This document shows, in pieces, positions 42,438 to 51,251 of a stretch of DNA of 64,000 nucleotides. The notes below the pieces were generated by a model. The model saw only the letters and a list, made by a program, of their open reading frames with translations, had not been told where the DNA came from and searched no databases. The stretch's first letter is position 1; each line of letters begins with the position of its first letter. Made by a program: the position numbers and the translations under genes. The DNA is from Candidatus Acidiferrum typicum (GTDB taxonomy: Bacteria; Acidobacteriota; Terriglobia; Acidiferrales; UBA7541), in the NCBI GenBank assembly GCA_002478115.1, contig DLMH01000054.1, forward strand, positions 1-64,000. Reading direction: 5' to 3'.

Positions 42438-42794
42438 TCATGATTTGCCCCCCTCTTCCTCGGGCATGGCGAGGACGCGGTTCATTACGAGAGAGAGCCT
42501 CTGCCAGTACGCGGCATCTTCGGAGAGCTGTTTGCGGCCGGCTTTGGTGATCGAATAAAACTTGGCCTTGCGATTGTTGTCGGAAGTGCCCCATTCGGCG
42601 GAAATCCAGCCGCGCTGCTGAAGGCGGACGAGCGAGGCGTAGATAGTGCCCTGGTTGAGGAGGACTTCATTGCCGCTGACCTGCTCGATGCGACGGGCGA
42701 TGCCGTAGCCGTGAAGCGAGCCCATGGCGGCGAGGGTTTGCAGGACCATGAGGTCGAGAGTGCCCTGGAGAAGATCAAGTTTGGAATCGCTCAT
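42438..42794 (-). CDS. PadR family transcriptional regulator
   Basis: A 118-residue winged-helix regulator: DLLQGTLDLMVLQTLA, MGSLHGYGIARRIEQVSG, NEVLLNQGTIYASLVRLQQRGWISAEWG and the wing YSITKAGRKQL are all PadR landmarks, followed by a dimerisation helix (YWQRLSLVMNRVL). AGGAG lies before the ATG at 42794. It is the first gene of the minus-strand exporter unit and is expected to repress it and its own promoter, as PadR-type regulators next to ADOP permeases commonly do. The ligand is unknown. Confidence 0.9.
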   Translation of the reverse strand: MSDSKLDLLQGTLDLMVLQTLAAMGSLHGYGIARRIEQVSGNEVLLNQGTIYASLVRLQQRGWISAEWGTSDNNRKAKFYSITKAGRKQLSEDAAYWQRLSLVMNRVLAMPEEEGGKS

Positions 42795-42835
42795 GAGGTC
42801 TCCTGTGTGATGACCACATGAGCATAGCACGTCTT

Positions 42836-42852
42836 CTGTGGGAATGCCACAG
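42836..42852. promoter_or_regulatory. Inverted repeat upstream of padR
   Basis: CTGTGG (42836-42841) and CCACAG (42847-42852) lie about 40-60 bases upstream of the padR start, a reasonable place for a self-regulated operator. Confidence 0.4.
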
Positions 42853-42921
42853 GAAAAGCCGTGCTTACCGATTGCGGCTCTAGTGCCCAATTGCTCGCGC
42901 GTCGCAGGGTGGATACAAACC

Positions 42922-43048
42922 TTTCTTCAGGGGCTTCCGCCAAAAATCGGCGGACGCAAAAGGCGCGAAAGCCCATTGGTTCTAGAAGCTTTACGCCGGG
43001 GCTGAAGCCCCGGCCTCCTAAAGAAAAGACTTTTTCCGCAATTCGTGA
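42922..43048 (+). repeat. Family B repeat with 32-base insertion
   Basis: The copy reads TTTCTTCAGGGGCT, then an extra 32 bases (42936-42967) containing CCGCC-AAAAATC-GGCGG, then AAAGCCCATTGG, and resumes with the normal GCTTTACGCC, GGGGCTGAAGCCCC, CCTCCTAAAG, CTTTTTCCGCAA. The insertion interrupts the first stem. The rest of 42795-43164 has no gene; TATAAT at 43132-43137 may be the -10 element of the radical SAM gene, though no -35 is clear. Confidence 0.75.
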
Positions 43049-43164
43049 AACCGTGCCCTCCCAACAAGCGCTTGAAAGACAGGTTCTGGCGAAGGGCAGT
43101 GCGCAGGGGAAGAGGAAGAGCGGCGGTGAGGTATAATCAGAACTTGGGGAAGTTGTAGCTGAAC

Positions 43165-44211
43165 ATGGCGAAAATCAGAAAAAAGGGGAAAGCGCCGGCG
43201 AAGACGCGCATGCGGAAGCGTTTGCGCTTTGCGAAGACGCGCCTGCACGAACTGTGGATGATTACGAAGGCACTGACGGATACCAAGCACCCGATCCTGG
43301 TGCACATCATCCCGATGCGGCGGTGCAACCTGGATTGCACGTACTGCAATGAGTACGACGACGTGTCCAAGCCCGTGCCGCTGCAGGAGATGAAAGAGCG
43401 GCTGGATATCCTGGCGGACATGGGCACGACGATCATCACCATCAGCGGTGGCGAACCCCTGATGCATCCGGATCTGGACGAAATCATCCGGCACACCCGC
43501 AAGCGCGGGATGATGGCGGGGCTGATCACGAACGGATTTTTCCTGAACAAGGAGCGGATCGAGCGGCTGAACGACGCCGGGCTGGAACACCTGCAGATCA
43601 GCATTGATAATGCAGTGCCGGATGAGGTGTCCAAGAAGAGCCTGAAAACGCTGGATGGACGGCTGGAGATGCTCTCGGAGTTTGCCGTGTTTCGGGTGAA
43701 CATCAATTCCGTGCTGGGCGGGGGCGTGAAGAACCCGGAGGATGCGCTGACGATCGCGCACCGCGCGGTGGAGTTGGGTTTCACAAGCACGGTGGGGATC
43801 ATTCACGACCACGACGGGCAATTGAAGCCGCTGGGGAAGCGGGAACAAGAGATTTTTGAAGAGATCATGGAGCTGGGGAAACGCTCGTTTTCGCGATTCA
43901 ACGAGTTTCAACACAACGTGGCCCGGGGGAAAGAGCACGATTGGAAATGCCGGGCGGGCTCGCGCTACCTGTACATCTGCGAGAACGGGCTGGTGCACTG
44001 GTGTTCCCAGCAGCGAGGGTATCCGGGAATCCCGCTGCGAGAATATACGGACGAGCGGCGGCATCGGGAGTACTACACGCATAAGGGATGCGCACCGAGG
44101 TGCACAGTGAGCTGTGTGCAACAGGTCGGGATCCTGGATAATTGGCGGGGACCGCAGACGCTACAACCGGAACCGGCGAGCCGCGCGGACCTCGTACAGA
44201 TTGCGAAATAA
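43165..44211 (+). CDS. Radical SAM protein of unknown substrate
   Basis: A 348-residue radical SAM enzyme. The cluster-binding motif is C54-x3-C58-x2-C61 ([14 protein letters not shown]), followed by [13 protein letters not shown], the SAM-binding G-G-E-P block. A C-terminal region with C-x-x-x-C pairs ([14 protein letters not shown]) may bind a second cluster. The N-terminus is very basic ([22 protein letters not shown]). It is similar in outline to HpnH-type and other membrane-lipid or peptide-modifying enzymes, but the substrate cannot be assigned. An ABC exporter and TPR gene follow at 142 bases, which hints that the product may be exported. Confidence 0.85.
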   Translation: MAKIRKKGKAPAKTRMRKRLRFAKTRLHELWMITKALTDTKHPILVHIIPMRRCNLDCTYCNEYDDVSKPVPLQEMKERLDILADMGTTIITISGGEPLMHPDLDEIIRHTRKRGMMAGLITNGFFLNKERIERLNDAGLEHLQISIDNAVPDEVSKKSLKTLDGRLEMLSEFAVFRVNINSVLGGGVKNPEDALTIAHRAVELGFTSTVGIIHDHDGQLKPLGKREQEIFEEIMELGKRSFSRFNEFQHNVARGKEHDWKCRAGSRYLYICENGLVHWCSQQRGYPGIPLREYTDERRHREYYTHKGCAPRCTVSCVQQVGILDNWRGPQTLQPEPASRADLVQIAK

Positions 44212-44353
44212 GGATTTCCCGGGAAGGTGCAGGGCGCACAGACGGAATAAAAGCGCAAACGAGGAACGGAAGAGAAGTACGGACGTTGCAATCCTTGCAC
44301 ACCAGGATGCGCTCGCCGTTGACGAATGGCGCGGGGTCTAAAAAGATATAGGC

Positions 44354-45307
44354 ATGTCCACTCCAGCAATTGAGATAGAACATCTCTCGAAGGTATACCC
44401 TTACGGATTTTTGAACCTGAAAAAGAAAAGATCATTAGAAGACCTGAGCATGCGGGTCGATACCGGCGAAGTGTTTGGTTTCCTGGGGCCAAACGGGGCC
44501 GGAAAATCGACGACCATCAAGCTGCTGATGCGCTTGATTTTCCCGGACGGGGGAAGCGCGCGAATCCTGGGAAAATCGATCGACGATGTGTCCATGCACC
44601 AGGAGACCGGCTACCTGCCGGAGCAGCCCTATTTCTACGATTACCTGACCGCAGCGGAAGTGCTGAATTACTTCGCGCGATTTCACGGGTTGACCGCAAC
44701 GGACCGCCATACGCGAGTGGAAAACATGCTGAAGAAGGTCGGGCTGGAAACCGCGGGAAAAATTCAGTTGCGGAAGTACTCAAAGGGCATGCTGCAGCGC
44801 GTGGGTTTAGCCCAAGCCATCCTGCACGACCCGCAGGTGGTGATTCTGGACGAGCCGATGTCGGGGCTGGACCCGCTGGGACGGAGGGAAGTGCGGGACA
44901 TCATCCTCGAATTGAAGAAAGAAGGGCGGGCGGTGCTCTTCTCCACGCACATTCTCTCCGACGCGGAGATGCTGTGTGACCGGGTGGGCGTGATTGTAGG
45001 CGGGAAACTGCGCGGCGTGGGCACGCCGGGAGAAATGGTAGGAATCAAAACGCAGGGAATGGAAATTCTGTTCGAGGTGGCGGAGGGGAAGAACCTGCCG
45101 CTGCTGGCCAAGGCAACACGGACAGGCGAGCGTTACCGTGTGCAAATGCCGGAAGAAGAGTTGTACGGGGCGGTTGACCAATTGCGAGGGGCTGGCGCGC
45201 GGATTCATTCGGTGACGCAGATCAAGCCGACGCTGGAAGAGTTCTTCATGAACCTTGTCGAAGCGGACCGGGCGCAGGCCAATGCAGTTGAGGTGAGTGG
45301 AAAATGA
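44354..45307 (+). CDS. ABC-2 transporter ATP-binding protein
   Basis: A 317-residue ATPase of the NosF/drug-export type. Walker A is GPNGAGKST, signature YSKGMLQRVGLAQAI, Walker B VVILDEPMSGLDPLGR, and the switch His is in FSTHILSD. A C-terminal extension (about 230-317) is typical of ABC-2 exporters. Its stop overlaps the next start by four bases (ATGA, 45304-45307), so it is coupled to the permease. The substrate is unknown. Confidence 0.9.
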   Translation: MSTPAIEIEHLSKVYPYGFLNLKKKRSLEDLSMRVDTGEVFGFLGPNGAGKSTTIKLLMRLIFPDGGSARILGKSIDDVSMHQETGYLPEQPYFYDYLTAAEVLNYFARFHGLTATDRHTRVENMLKKVGLETAGKIQLRKYSKGMLQRVGLAQAILHDPQVVILDEPMSGLDPLGRREVRDIILELKKEGRAVLFSTHILSDAEMLCDRVGVIVGGKLRGVGTPGEMVGIKTQGMEILFEVAEGKNLPLLAKATRTGERYRVQMPEEELYGAVDQLRGAGARIHSVTQIKPTLEEFFMNLVEADRAQANAVEVSGK

Positions 45308-46080
45308 AGAACGTATGGACAGTGGCCGCGAATACATTCCGGGAAGCGGTGCGGGACCGCGTCCTCTACAATCTGGTGTTCTTTGCGCTGCTGATGATGG
45401 GCGCGGCGATCCTGGTGGGCCAGATTTCCATCGGGATTGAAGAAAGCGTAATCGTCAGCCTGGGATTGACGGCGATCTCCGTGATCGGGTTGTTCATTGC
45501 GGTGTTTATCGGCGTGGGGCTGGTGTCCAAGGAGATGGACAAGCGCACGCTGTATGCGTTGCTGGCGAAGCCGGTGGAGCGGTGGGAATTCCTGCTGGGG
45601 AAGTTCTGCGGGCTGGTGATGACGCTGACGGTGAATACGGCGGCGATGGCCGTGGGATTGTACCTGGCGCTATGGACGGTGAAACACACGCTGGAAAAGA
45701 GCGACGCCTGGATACTGGTGGCCGTGTATTTGATTCTGCTGAAGCTGGCGCTGATTGTGGCGCTGGCGCTGCTGTTTTCCTGCTTCACCACGTCGTTTCT
45801 GGCGATTCTGTTCACGGCGGGAATTTATGTGGCGGGGTTATTTGCGGGAGATCTGCGCGCGATAAAGGCGGTGGATTTGAGCGCCGGGGCAATGAACTTG
45901 ATGAAAGGGGTTTCCTACCTGCTGCCGAATTTTGAGAATTTCAACGTAATGGGAGCGGTGGCGCACGGCCGGGCAGTGCCGGAAGCGCTCGTAGCGCAGG
46001 CGACGCTATACGCGGTGGTTTATGGGGCGGTGGTGCTGGCCGCAGCGGCGGCGATTTTCTCGCGCCGGAACCTGAAATGA
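45304..46080 (+). CDS. ABC-2 type permease
   Basis: A 258-residue integral membrane protein with six predicted helices: about 20-44 (LYNLVFFALLMMGAAILVG), 57-79, 100-124, 140-163, 170-190 and 232-255. It begins with VAANTFREAVRDRVLYNL, a signature of NosY-like ABC-2 permeases. KEMDKRTLYALLAKPVERWEFLLGKF is the cytoplasmic coupling region. It is coupled by ATGA overlaps to both the ATPase gene before it and the TPR gene after it. Confidence 0.88.
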   Translation: MKNVWTVAANTFREAVRDRVLYNLVFFALLMMGAAILVGQISIGIEESVIVSLGLTAISVIGLFIAVFIGVGLVSKEMDKRTLYALLAKPVERWEFLLGKFCGLVMTLTVNTAAMAVGLYLALWTVKHTLEKSDAWILVAVYLILLKLALIVALALLFSCFTTSFLAILFTAGIYVAGLFAGDLRAIKAVDLSAGAMNLMKGVSYLLPNFENFNVMGAVAHGRAVPEALVAQATLYAVVYGAVVLAAAAAIFSRRNLK

Positions 46081-46964
46081 AGCGGAGCGGAATCATTAAA
46101 GTGACGTGGGGCGTCCTGCTGGTGTTGGGTTTTGCCGGCGTGTGGCAATTACAGAAGAAGATTGATGCGCAGCGGCAGGCATTGCAGGAGGAGCGCGATG
46201 AGCTGGTGTTGCGCTCGCCAAAACTGATCAAGCGGATGAGCCTGGAATACGCACCACTGATGGGCGCGATGTACTGGACGCGGGCAGTGCAGTACTACGG
46301 AGAGAAGCACCGGCTGCAGCAGATGAATCTGGAGCTGCTGTGGCCGCTACTGGACATCACGACGACGCTGGACCCGAATCTGATCGTGGCGTACCGGTTC
46401 GGCTCGACATTTTTGAGCGATGCGCCGCCACGAGGAGCAGGCGATCCGGACCACGCGGTGGAACTGCTGCGGCGCGGGGTGATTGCCAACCCGGATTACT
46501 GGCGCTTCTACCAGGACATGGGCAACGTCTATTACTTCGACAAGAAGGATTATGCCAGGGCAGCGGCGGCCTTCGCGGAAGGAGCCAAGAACCCGCAGGC
46601 GGCAATCTGGATGAAGGTGATGGCCGCAAAGATCGCTGCCGAAGGCGAGTCTCTGGAGACCTCTTATTTCCTATGGCGAGACGTTTACCAGACGGCCAAG
46701 GAGCCGCAGATCAAGAAGAATGCGGAACTGCACTTGCGGTTGGTCAAGGTGGATTTGGACTTGCGACAGCTAAACCGGCTCGCGGATGAGTATGAGCGGC
46801 GGACCGGACGGCGAGCGACGAAGATGAGCGAATTGGTACAGGCGGGATTATTGTCACAATTGCCTGGCGACCCGGACGGGTATCCGTATGTATTGGGCGA
46901 AGGCGGCAAAGCCGAATTGAATTTGAATAGCCCGATGTTGGAAGAGAAGCTGATGAATAAGTAG
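46077..46964 (+). CDS. Membrane-anchored TPR-like protein of exporter operon
   Basis: A 295-residue protein with an N-terminal anchor (about 7-24, IIKVTWGVLLVLGFAGVW) and a helical periplasmic tail. WPLLDITTTLDPNLIVAYRFG, DHAVELLRRGVIANPDYWRFY and DYARAAAAFAEGAKNPQ read as TPR-type repeats. The C-terminal GSSG-type segment (PGDPDGYPYVLGEGGKAELN) is found in pilin-like proteins. It overlaps the permease stop by four bases, so it is likely a dedicated partner of the exporter. The function is unknown. Confidence 0.75.
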   Translation: MKRSGIIKVTWGVLLVLGFAGVWQLQKKIDAQRQALQEERDELVLRSPKLIKRMSLEYAPLMGAMYWTRAVQYYGEKHRLQQMNLELLWPLLDITTTLDPNLIVAYRFGSTFLSDAPPRGAGDPDHAVELLRRGVIANPDYWRFYQDMGNVYYFDKKDYARAAAAFAEGAKNPQAAIWMKVMAAKIAAEGESLETSYFLWRDVYQTAKEPQIKKNAELHLRLVKVDLDLRQLNRLADEYERRTGRRATKMSELVQAGLLSQLPGDPDGYPYVLGEGGKAELNLNSPMLEEKLMNK

Positions 46965-47059
46965 TGGGGATTGCCGGCCCGCGTCACGATCCGTGAAAAG
47001 GCCGGGCCAAGCGAAGTCAGCACCAACCGAAGAAGCCGCAAAGCCTAATCCGAAGTTGC

Positions 47060-47118
47060 AGAGGGATTCCTCCGCTCCGGGACGGCCAAAACCGCCGTCC
47101 CTCCGGTCGGAATGACAG
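47060..47118 (+). repeat. Family A repeat, second-hairpin form
   Basis: GAGGGATTCCTCCGCTCC, GGGACGGCCAAAACCGCCGTC and CCTCCGGTCGGAATGACAG. It lacks the ATCGCAC/GTGCGAT hairpin. No gene is seen between 46965 and 47253. Confidence 0.7.
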
Positions 47119-47253
47119 AATCTAGGTGGCGGGTGATGAAAGAGAACCCAACTTCGGCGAAGTTGGGGCTTCCCACGACAATTGATTGAAATAACGCGAG
47201 ATGCAGTCACATGCATTTAGTCAACTTGGGAATCGAGGAAGAAGCACGCCTGA

Positions 47254-49683
47254 TTATTCCGGAACACAAAGCAGGGTCATGTGAGGATCGATGAGGAGTT
47301 TGCGGGGATCGGTCTGCGTGTAAAAGGAAAAAGGTGTCTCGCCGGCGGTGGCAATTACCGTGCCGAGGAAAACGCCGTGGCCGGAGCCGCTGACAAAAAG
47401 AGGAACAGGCGCAATGAACGAGTGAGGCACGCCCGAGGCCAACAGCTTGCCACTCACTTGAAAGCCCTTGTCGGTGCGGCGCGACGAGAAGCTCACCTTG
47501 TAATGAGGAATGGCGGTCCCCCGGACATATTCGTCGAAGAACCACTCCATCGAGCGGCCGCCTTCCAGATCCATTTTCGGGGTCATGACGGCTTCCACTT
47601 CGCGCTGGAATTGCATTGTGGTGAGGCTTTTCTGGGCGTACTTGGAAACCAGGGACTTCAGCAGAGCCATGAAGCGCGCGTCGGGATTCGGCGTGTTAGG
47701 CTGGCGCAGCATTTCCCGGAGCATTTGCATGATCCAAGCGCCTTTGCCGTAGATCACTTGATCGTACGCGGAAGCCGACCTAGAGGAAGACAGGCGCATG
47801 CCCATGATGAGCGCTCCGGCTTCGGCAGGGGGGCGGTCTTCGTTGGGGGCTTTGGTGAGAAGACCCTTGCGGTAGCGGTCGAGCCAGGCGTGAAGAGTGT
47901 GGTCCGGATTTTTCTGGGAATCGGCAAAAAGAAGCGCGAGATAATTGGCGATGGCTTCGTTGATCCACTGATCGCGATAGCTGGACCAGCCAACGACATT
48001 CCCCCACCACTGGTGAGCGACCTCGTGAAAAGGAACAATTTGCGTGAAGAGTTCCTGACCGGTCGAGTTGAGGCCGGCACGCTGTTGGGTTGCGGGCGGC
48101 AGGAACGAGTAAGTGGAGATGTAGAGAAGTCCCGGCCAGCCCTGCCCGAAGGCGCCGGGAATTTGCGAGACGCCGAGATGACGAAATGGGAAGGGGCCGG
48201 AATACTGTTCGCAGAAATGGATGGAGGAATCGACCTCACGGGCAAGCTGCTTCAGGGCATCCGCGGGACTCGGAGTCAAGGGTTCGGCGGATAGGCGGGC
48301 GTTAGGGAAATCGCCGCCTGGAACTTTAATGGCCGGACCGAGATCCACGGGTGAGCGGGCCAAGCGGGCCTGGATGGCATCTTCGAGCTGTTTGTTCGCG
48401 TAAACATCAATGGAATGGTTTTCCGAGGCCAGGGAGGCCACGGCGTATTCGCCGAGGTTGAAACCGGCCTGGGTGACCGGCTGGTCCGTCTTCCAGTGCG
48501 CGACGCGGAAGTCGCCCTCTTCGTGCTCGTCGGATTTTTCGCCGGTGGCGACCAGGTGAAGGTGCTTGGGCCAGCGCAGGGTCATGTCGTAGAGGGAGAA
48601 TTCGGCGGTGTCACCGTGGTGGGGGAACCAGCTTTCGCGCTCTCCGACGAAGAGGACGGCGTTACCGGCGTTTTCGATAACGTTGCCGCGATAGCGGAAA
48701 TTCAGGGTAAAGAGTTCGCCCGCGGGAAGAGGCTTGGGGAGGAAAACACAGATAGAGTCTTCACCGCGGTAACGCATCTCCTGCGCGGTGAGGCCCTCGT
48801 TCTGGAAAAAGGTGAGAGGCGCGCCGGACTCGAAGGAGATGGATTCGACCTTCAGGGAGCGCGCGAGTTGGATGAAGAGGAGTTGTTCGCCGCCGGTGAC
48901 AGAACGGAAATCGACGGAGGTATTCCCTTCGAGGGAGTTGTCCGTGTGGATGGTGGTGTTGATGTGGTATCGCAGAGTGGTGAAGGGAACCGGTGCAGGA
49001 GAATATCCGGGCGACGAGTAGGAAGCCCAGACGTCGTAATGCACGACATTGTCGACGAAACGGGGTTGCCCGACGATGAAATTTTCCATGCGCATTTCAT
49101 CGGCCAGGACGTCAAACGGGCCGGTGACAACGCCATCAATTCCCGCATGGAAGAAATGCCGGGGCGCGGAGGAAAACTCCTCGAACAGGATTCGCAGGGA
49201 GTGGGAAGAATTGAGGCGCGCGACATTGGGTTCCCAGGCGGCCACAAATGAAGCGTCGGGTGAGGGCTGGAGGCCGGCGCGCTGAAACTGCGCCAGGAGG
49301 TCCTTGGCGGTATCATCGGTGAAGCGCACGTAGGCGGAGAGGAATTGTTGGTCCAGGACGGGCGCCCCCAGGAAACGTGCCATCTGCTGCTTTTCCGCGG
49401 GATCGCGCGGGAGGGCAAGCGCGTGACCCAGACCGGAGAAGACAAAGCCGGTAATACGGCCTTCAAATGGAGCGTAGAAGGCGAAGCGTCCCTGTTGAAA
49501 AGTGAGGACGGCATCGCCATGACGGATTTCGATGTGGTCTGGAGCCGAGACCGTGAAGACGTTTTGTGAATCAAGGGAGAGGGCGTTGAGCGAAGTGAGA
49601 AGTTCGCGGGGCGAGAGATCGGCGGAGTGGCAAGTCGCTGGCCACGAAACGAGAAGAAGCAGGCAGGCGGAAAGGAACCTCAC
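47254..49683 (-). CDS. M1-family metallopeptidase, secreted
   Basis: An 809-residue aminopeptidase-like protein with a signal peptide (residues 1-20, FLSACLLLLVSWPATCHSA). The gluzincin zinc site is HEVAHQWWG (H553, E554, H557) with the third ligand E576 in NEAIANY, at the 18-residue spacing of M1 enzymes. The GAMEN exopeptidase loop is not evident; the equivalent is PGAFGQGWPGLLYIS, as in several bacterial M1-like proteins. The first 400 residues are strand-rich and unassigned. The start is a GTG at 49683 giving the signal peptide. It is divergent from the TPR-peptidase gene across 78 bases. Confidence 0.85.
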   Translation of the reverse strand: MRFLSACLLLLVSWPATCHSADLSPRELLTSLNALSLDSQNVFTVSAPDHIEIRHGDAVLTFQQGRFAFYAPFEGRITGFVFSGLGHALALPRDPAEKQQMARFLGAPVLDQQFLSAYVRFTDDTAKDLLAQFQRAGLQPSPDASFVAAWEPNVARLNSSHSLRILFEEFSSAPRHFFHAGIDGVVTGPFDVLADEMRMENFIVGQPRFVDNVVHYDVWASYSSPGYSPAPVPFTTLRYHINTTIHTDNSLEGNTSVDFRSVTGGEQLLFIQLARSLKVESISFESGAPLTFFQNEGLTAQEMRYRGEDSICVFLPKPLPAGELFTLNFRYRGNVIENAGNAVLFVGERESWFPHHGDTAEFSLYDMTLRWPKHLHLVATGEKSDEHEEGDFRVAHWKTDQPVTQAGFNLGEYAVASLASENHSIDVYANKQLEDAIQARLARSPVDLGPAIKVPGGDFPNARLSAEPLTPSPADALKQLAREVDSSIHFCEQYSGPFPFRHLGVSQIPGAFGQGWPGLLYISTYSFLPPATQQRAGLNSTGQELFTQIVPFHEVAHQWWGNVVGWSSYRDQWINEAIANYLALLFADSQKNPDHTLHAWLDRYRKGLLTKAPNEDRPPAEAGALIMGMRLSSSRSASAYDQVIYGKGAWIMQMLREMLRQPNTPNPDARFMALLKSLVSKYAQKSLTTMQFQREVEAVMTPKMDLEGGRSMEWFFDEYVRGTAIPHYKVSFSSRRTDKGFQVSGKLLASGVPHSFIAPVPLFVSGSGHGVFLGTVIATAGETPFSFYTQTDPRKLLIDPHMTLLCVPE

Positions 49684-49761
49684 GGAAAGAGTGTAGTCAT
49701 ATTCGGCATGGAGGAACAAGGCTACGGCGGATGGAGCGTCCCGGCGGCTTAAAATAGAAAG

Positions 49762-51213
49762 ATGCAGCGAAGGTGGAGCACGGCAAAGATCACGTACCTG
49801 CTGGCGGGCATACTGCTGGCGGCGGCAGCGGCACGCGCGGACAAAATCGTCCTGAAAAACGGCCAGAAAATCCTGGCGAACAACGTAGTGGAGGATGGGG
49901 ACAAGGTCCGCTACGAGACCTCCGCGGGGCAATTGACGTTGCCGAAATCCATCGTGGATCACATCGAAAAAGGCGGGTTGCCGCCGGTGACGGAATCGCC
50001 CGCGGCGGCCGCGGCAAATCTGAACATCGCACCACCCGCGATGGAGACTACCGCAAATGCCGCGGAGATAGATCATGGCGCGGTTCACGATGGATCGATT
50101 GACCGGAAGTACATCGCGCAGTTGGAGGAAGAGGCACGCGGAGGCAGCGCGAACGCCAATGAACGCGCGGCGCTGGCGCATCATGCGGCATCTCAGTTTG
50201 CACTTTCGCGTGGGGACCTGGATCAGGCATTGAGCGATGCGCGGGCGGCGGCGTCCTACAGGCCGGAGCAAGCGGTACTGCTCATGAATGTCGCGTATAT
50301 TCAATTACAGCGGAGCGAATTCCGGGAGTCGCTGGAGTATCTCGACCATGCCAGGCGGCTGGCGCCGGGCAATGCCGATGTATACAAGCTGTCCGGCTGG
50401 GCCTATTACGGGATGAACCGTCCGGATCTGGCGGTGCAGGATTGGAAGAAAGCGCAGTCCATTCATGGTGATGCGGAAGTACAGACAGCGCTGGAAAAGG
50501 CGGAGCGCGACATCCGGGAAGAGGAGAATTACCGGGAAAACGAGAGCGCGCACTTTCAACTGCGGTACAACGGTGCGGCGGAACCGGGACTGGCACGAGA
50601 CGTTCTGCACACGCTGGAGGGGCATTACCAGCAGATGGAATCGGCGCTGAACTACACGCCACCGGAGCCCATTGGAGTCGTGCTGTACACGGAACAGGGA
50701 TTTGCGGACATCACGAGAGCGCCGGAGTGGGTGGGTGCGCTGAATGACGGAAGGATCCGCGTGCCGGTGCAGGGCTTGACGGGAGTGACCCCGGAGTTGT
50801 CGCGCGTTCTACGGCATGAATTAACGCACAGCTTCATTCAACAAAAGACCCACGGGCGTGCGCCGACGTGGCTGCAGGAAGGCGTAGCGCAATGGATGGA
50901 AGGAAAACGAAGCGATGAAAGCGCGGCCGTGCTGGTGCAAGTCTACGAACAAGGACATGCAGCGCAACTGGCGAAGCTGGAAGGATCGTGGCTAGGCCTA
51001 TCGGAAGATATGGCGCGGTATTCGTATGCTTGGGCGCTGGCGAACGTGGAATTCATCGTGCAGACAGGCGGGATGGGAGATATCGAAAAGATTCTGGATC
51101 GAATCGCGGCGGGGCGGCCGGCCGAAGAGGCGCTGCACGAGGTGCTGCACAGTGATTACGGGGACTTGATGCAGGGAACGGTGGAGTATTTAAAGAAGAG
51201 CTACGTGCGGTGA
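49762..51213 (+). CDS. Secreted TPR protein with peptidase MA-like domain
   Basis: A 483-residue exported protein: signal peptide (1-26, YLLAGILLAAAAARA), a strand-rich segment (IVLKNGQKILANNVVEDGDKVRYET), TPR-type repeats (about 145-240; AASQFALSRGDLDQALSDARAA, YIQLQRSEFRESLEYLDHARRLAPGN) and a C-terminal peptidase MA-like domain with HELTH (352-356) and EGVAQW (E373), the zinc ligands. The substrate is unknown. It is transcribed divergently from the M1 peptidase gene and both probably act in the envelope. Confidence 0.83.
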   Translation: MQRRWSTAKITYLLAGILLAAAAARADKIVLKNGQKILANNVVEDGDKVRYETSAGQLTLPKSIVDHIEKGGLPPVTESPAAAAANLNIAPPAMETTANAAEIDHGAVHDGSIDRKYIAQLEEEARGGSANANERAALAHHAASQFALSRGDLDQALSDARAAASYRPEQAVLLMNVAYIQLQRSEFRESLEYLDHARRLAPGNADVYKLSGWAYYGMNRPDLAVQDWKKAQSIHGDAEVQTALEKAERDIREEENYRENESAHFQLRYNGAAEPGLARDVLHTLEGHYQQMESALNYTPPEPIGVVLYTEQGFADITRAPEWVGALNDGRIRVPVQGLTGVTPELSRVLRHELTHSFIQQKTHGRAPTWLQEGVAQWMEGKRSDESAAVLVQVYEQGHAAQLAKLEGSWLGLSEDMARYSYAWALANVEFIVQTGGMGDIEKILDRIAAGRPAEEALHEVLHSDYGDLMQGTVEYLKKSYVR

Positions 51214-51251
51214 AGCGGCCATTGCGCCCCAAAGCCAACCCGAACGGTGAT

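Noticed and set aside
43898..44383. Minus-strand frame near 44.3 kb whose start (HAYIFLDPAPFVNGERILVCKDC) looks protein-like
   Set aside because: It continues antisense into the radical SAM gene without a domain. The first 50 codons could be a relic, but there is no support beyond appearance.
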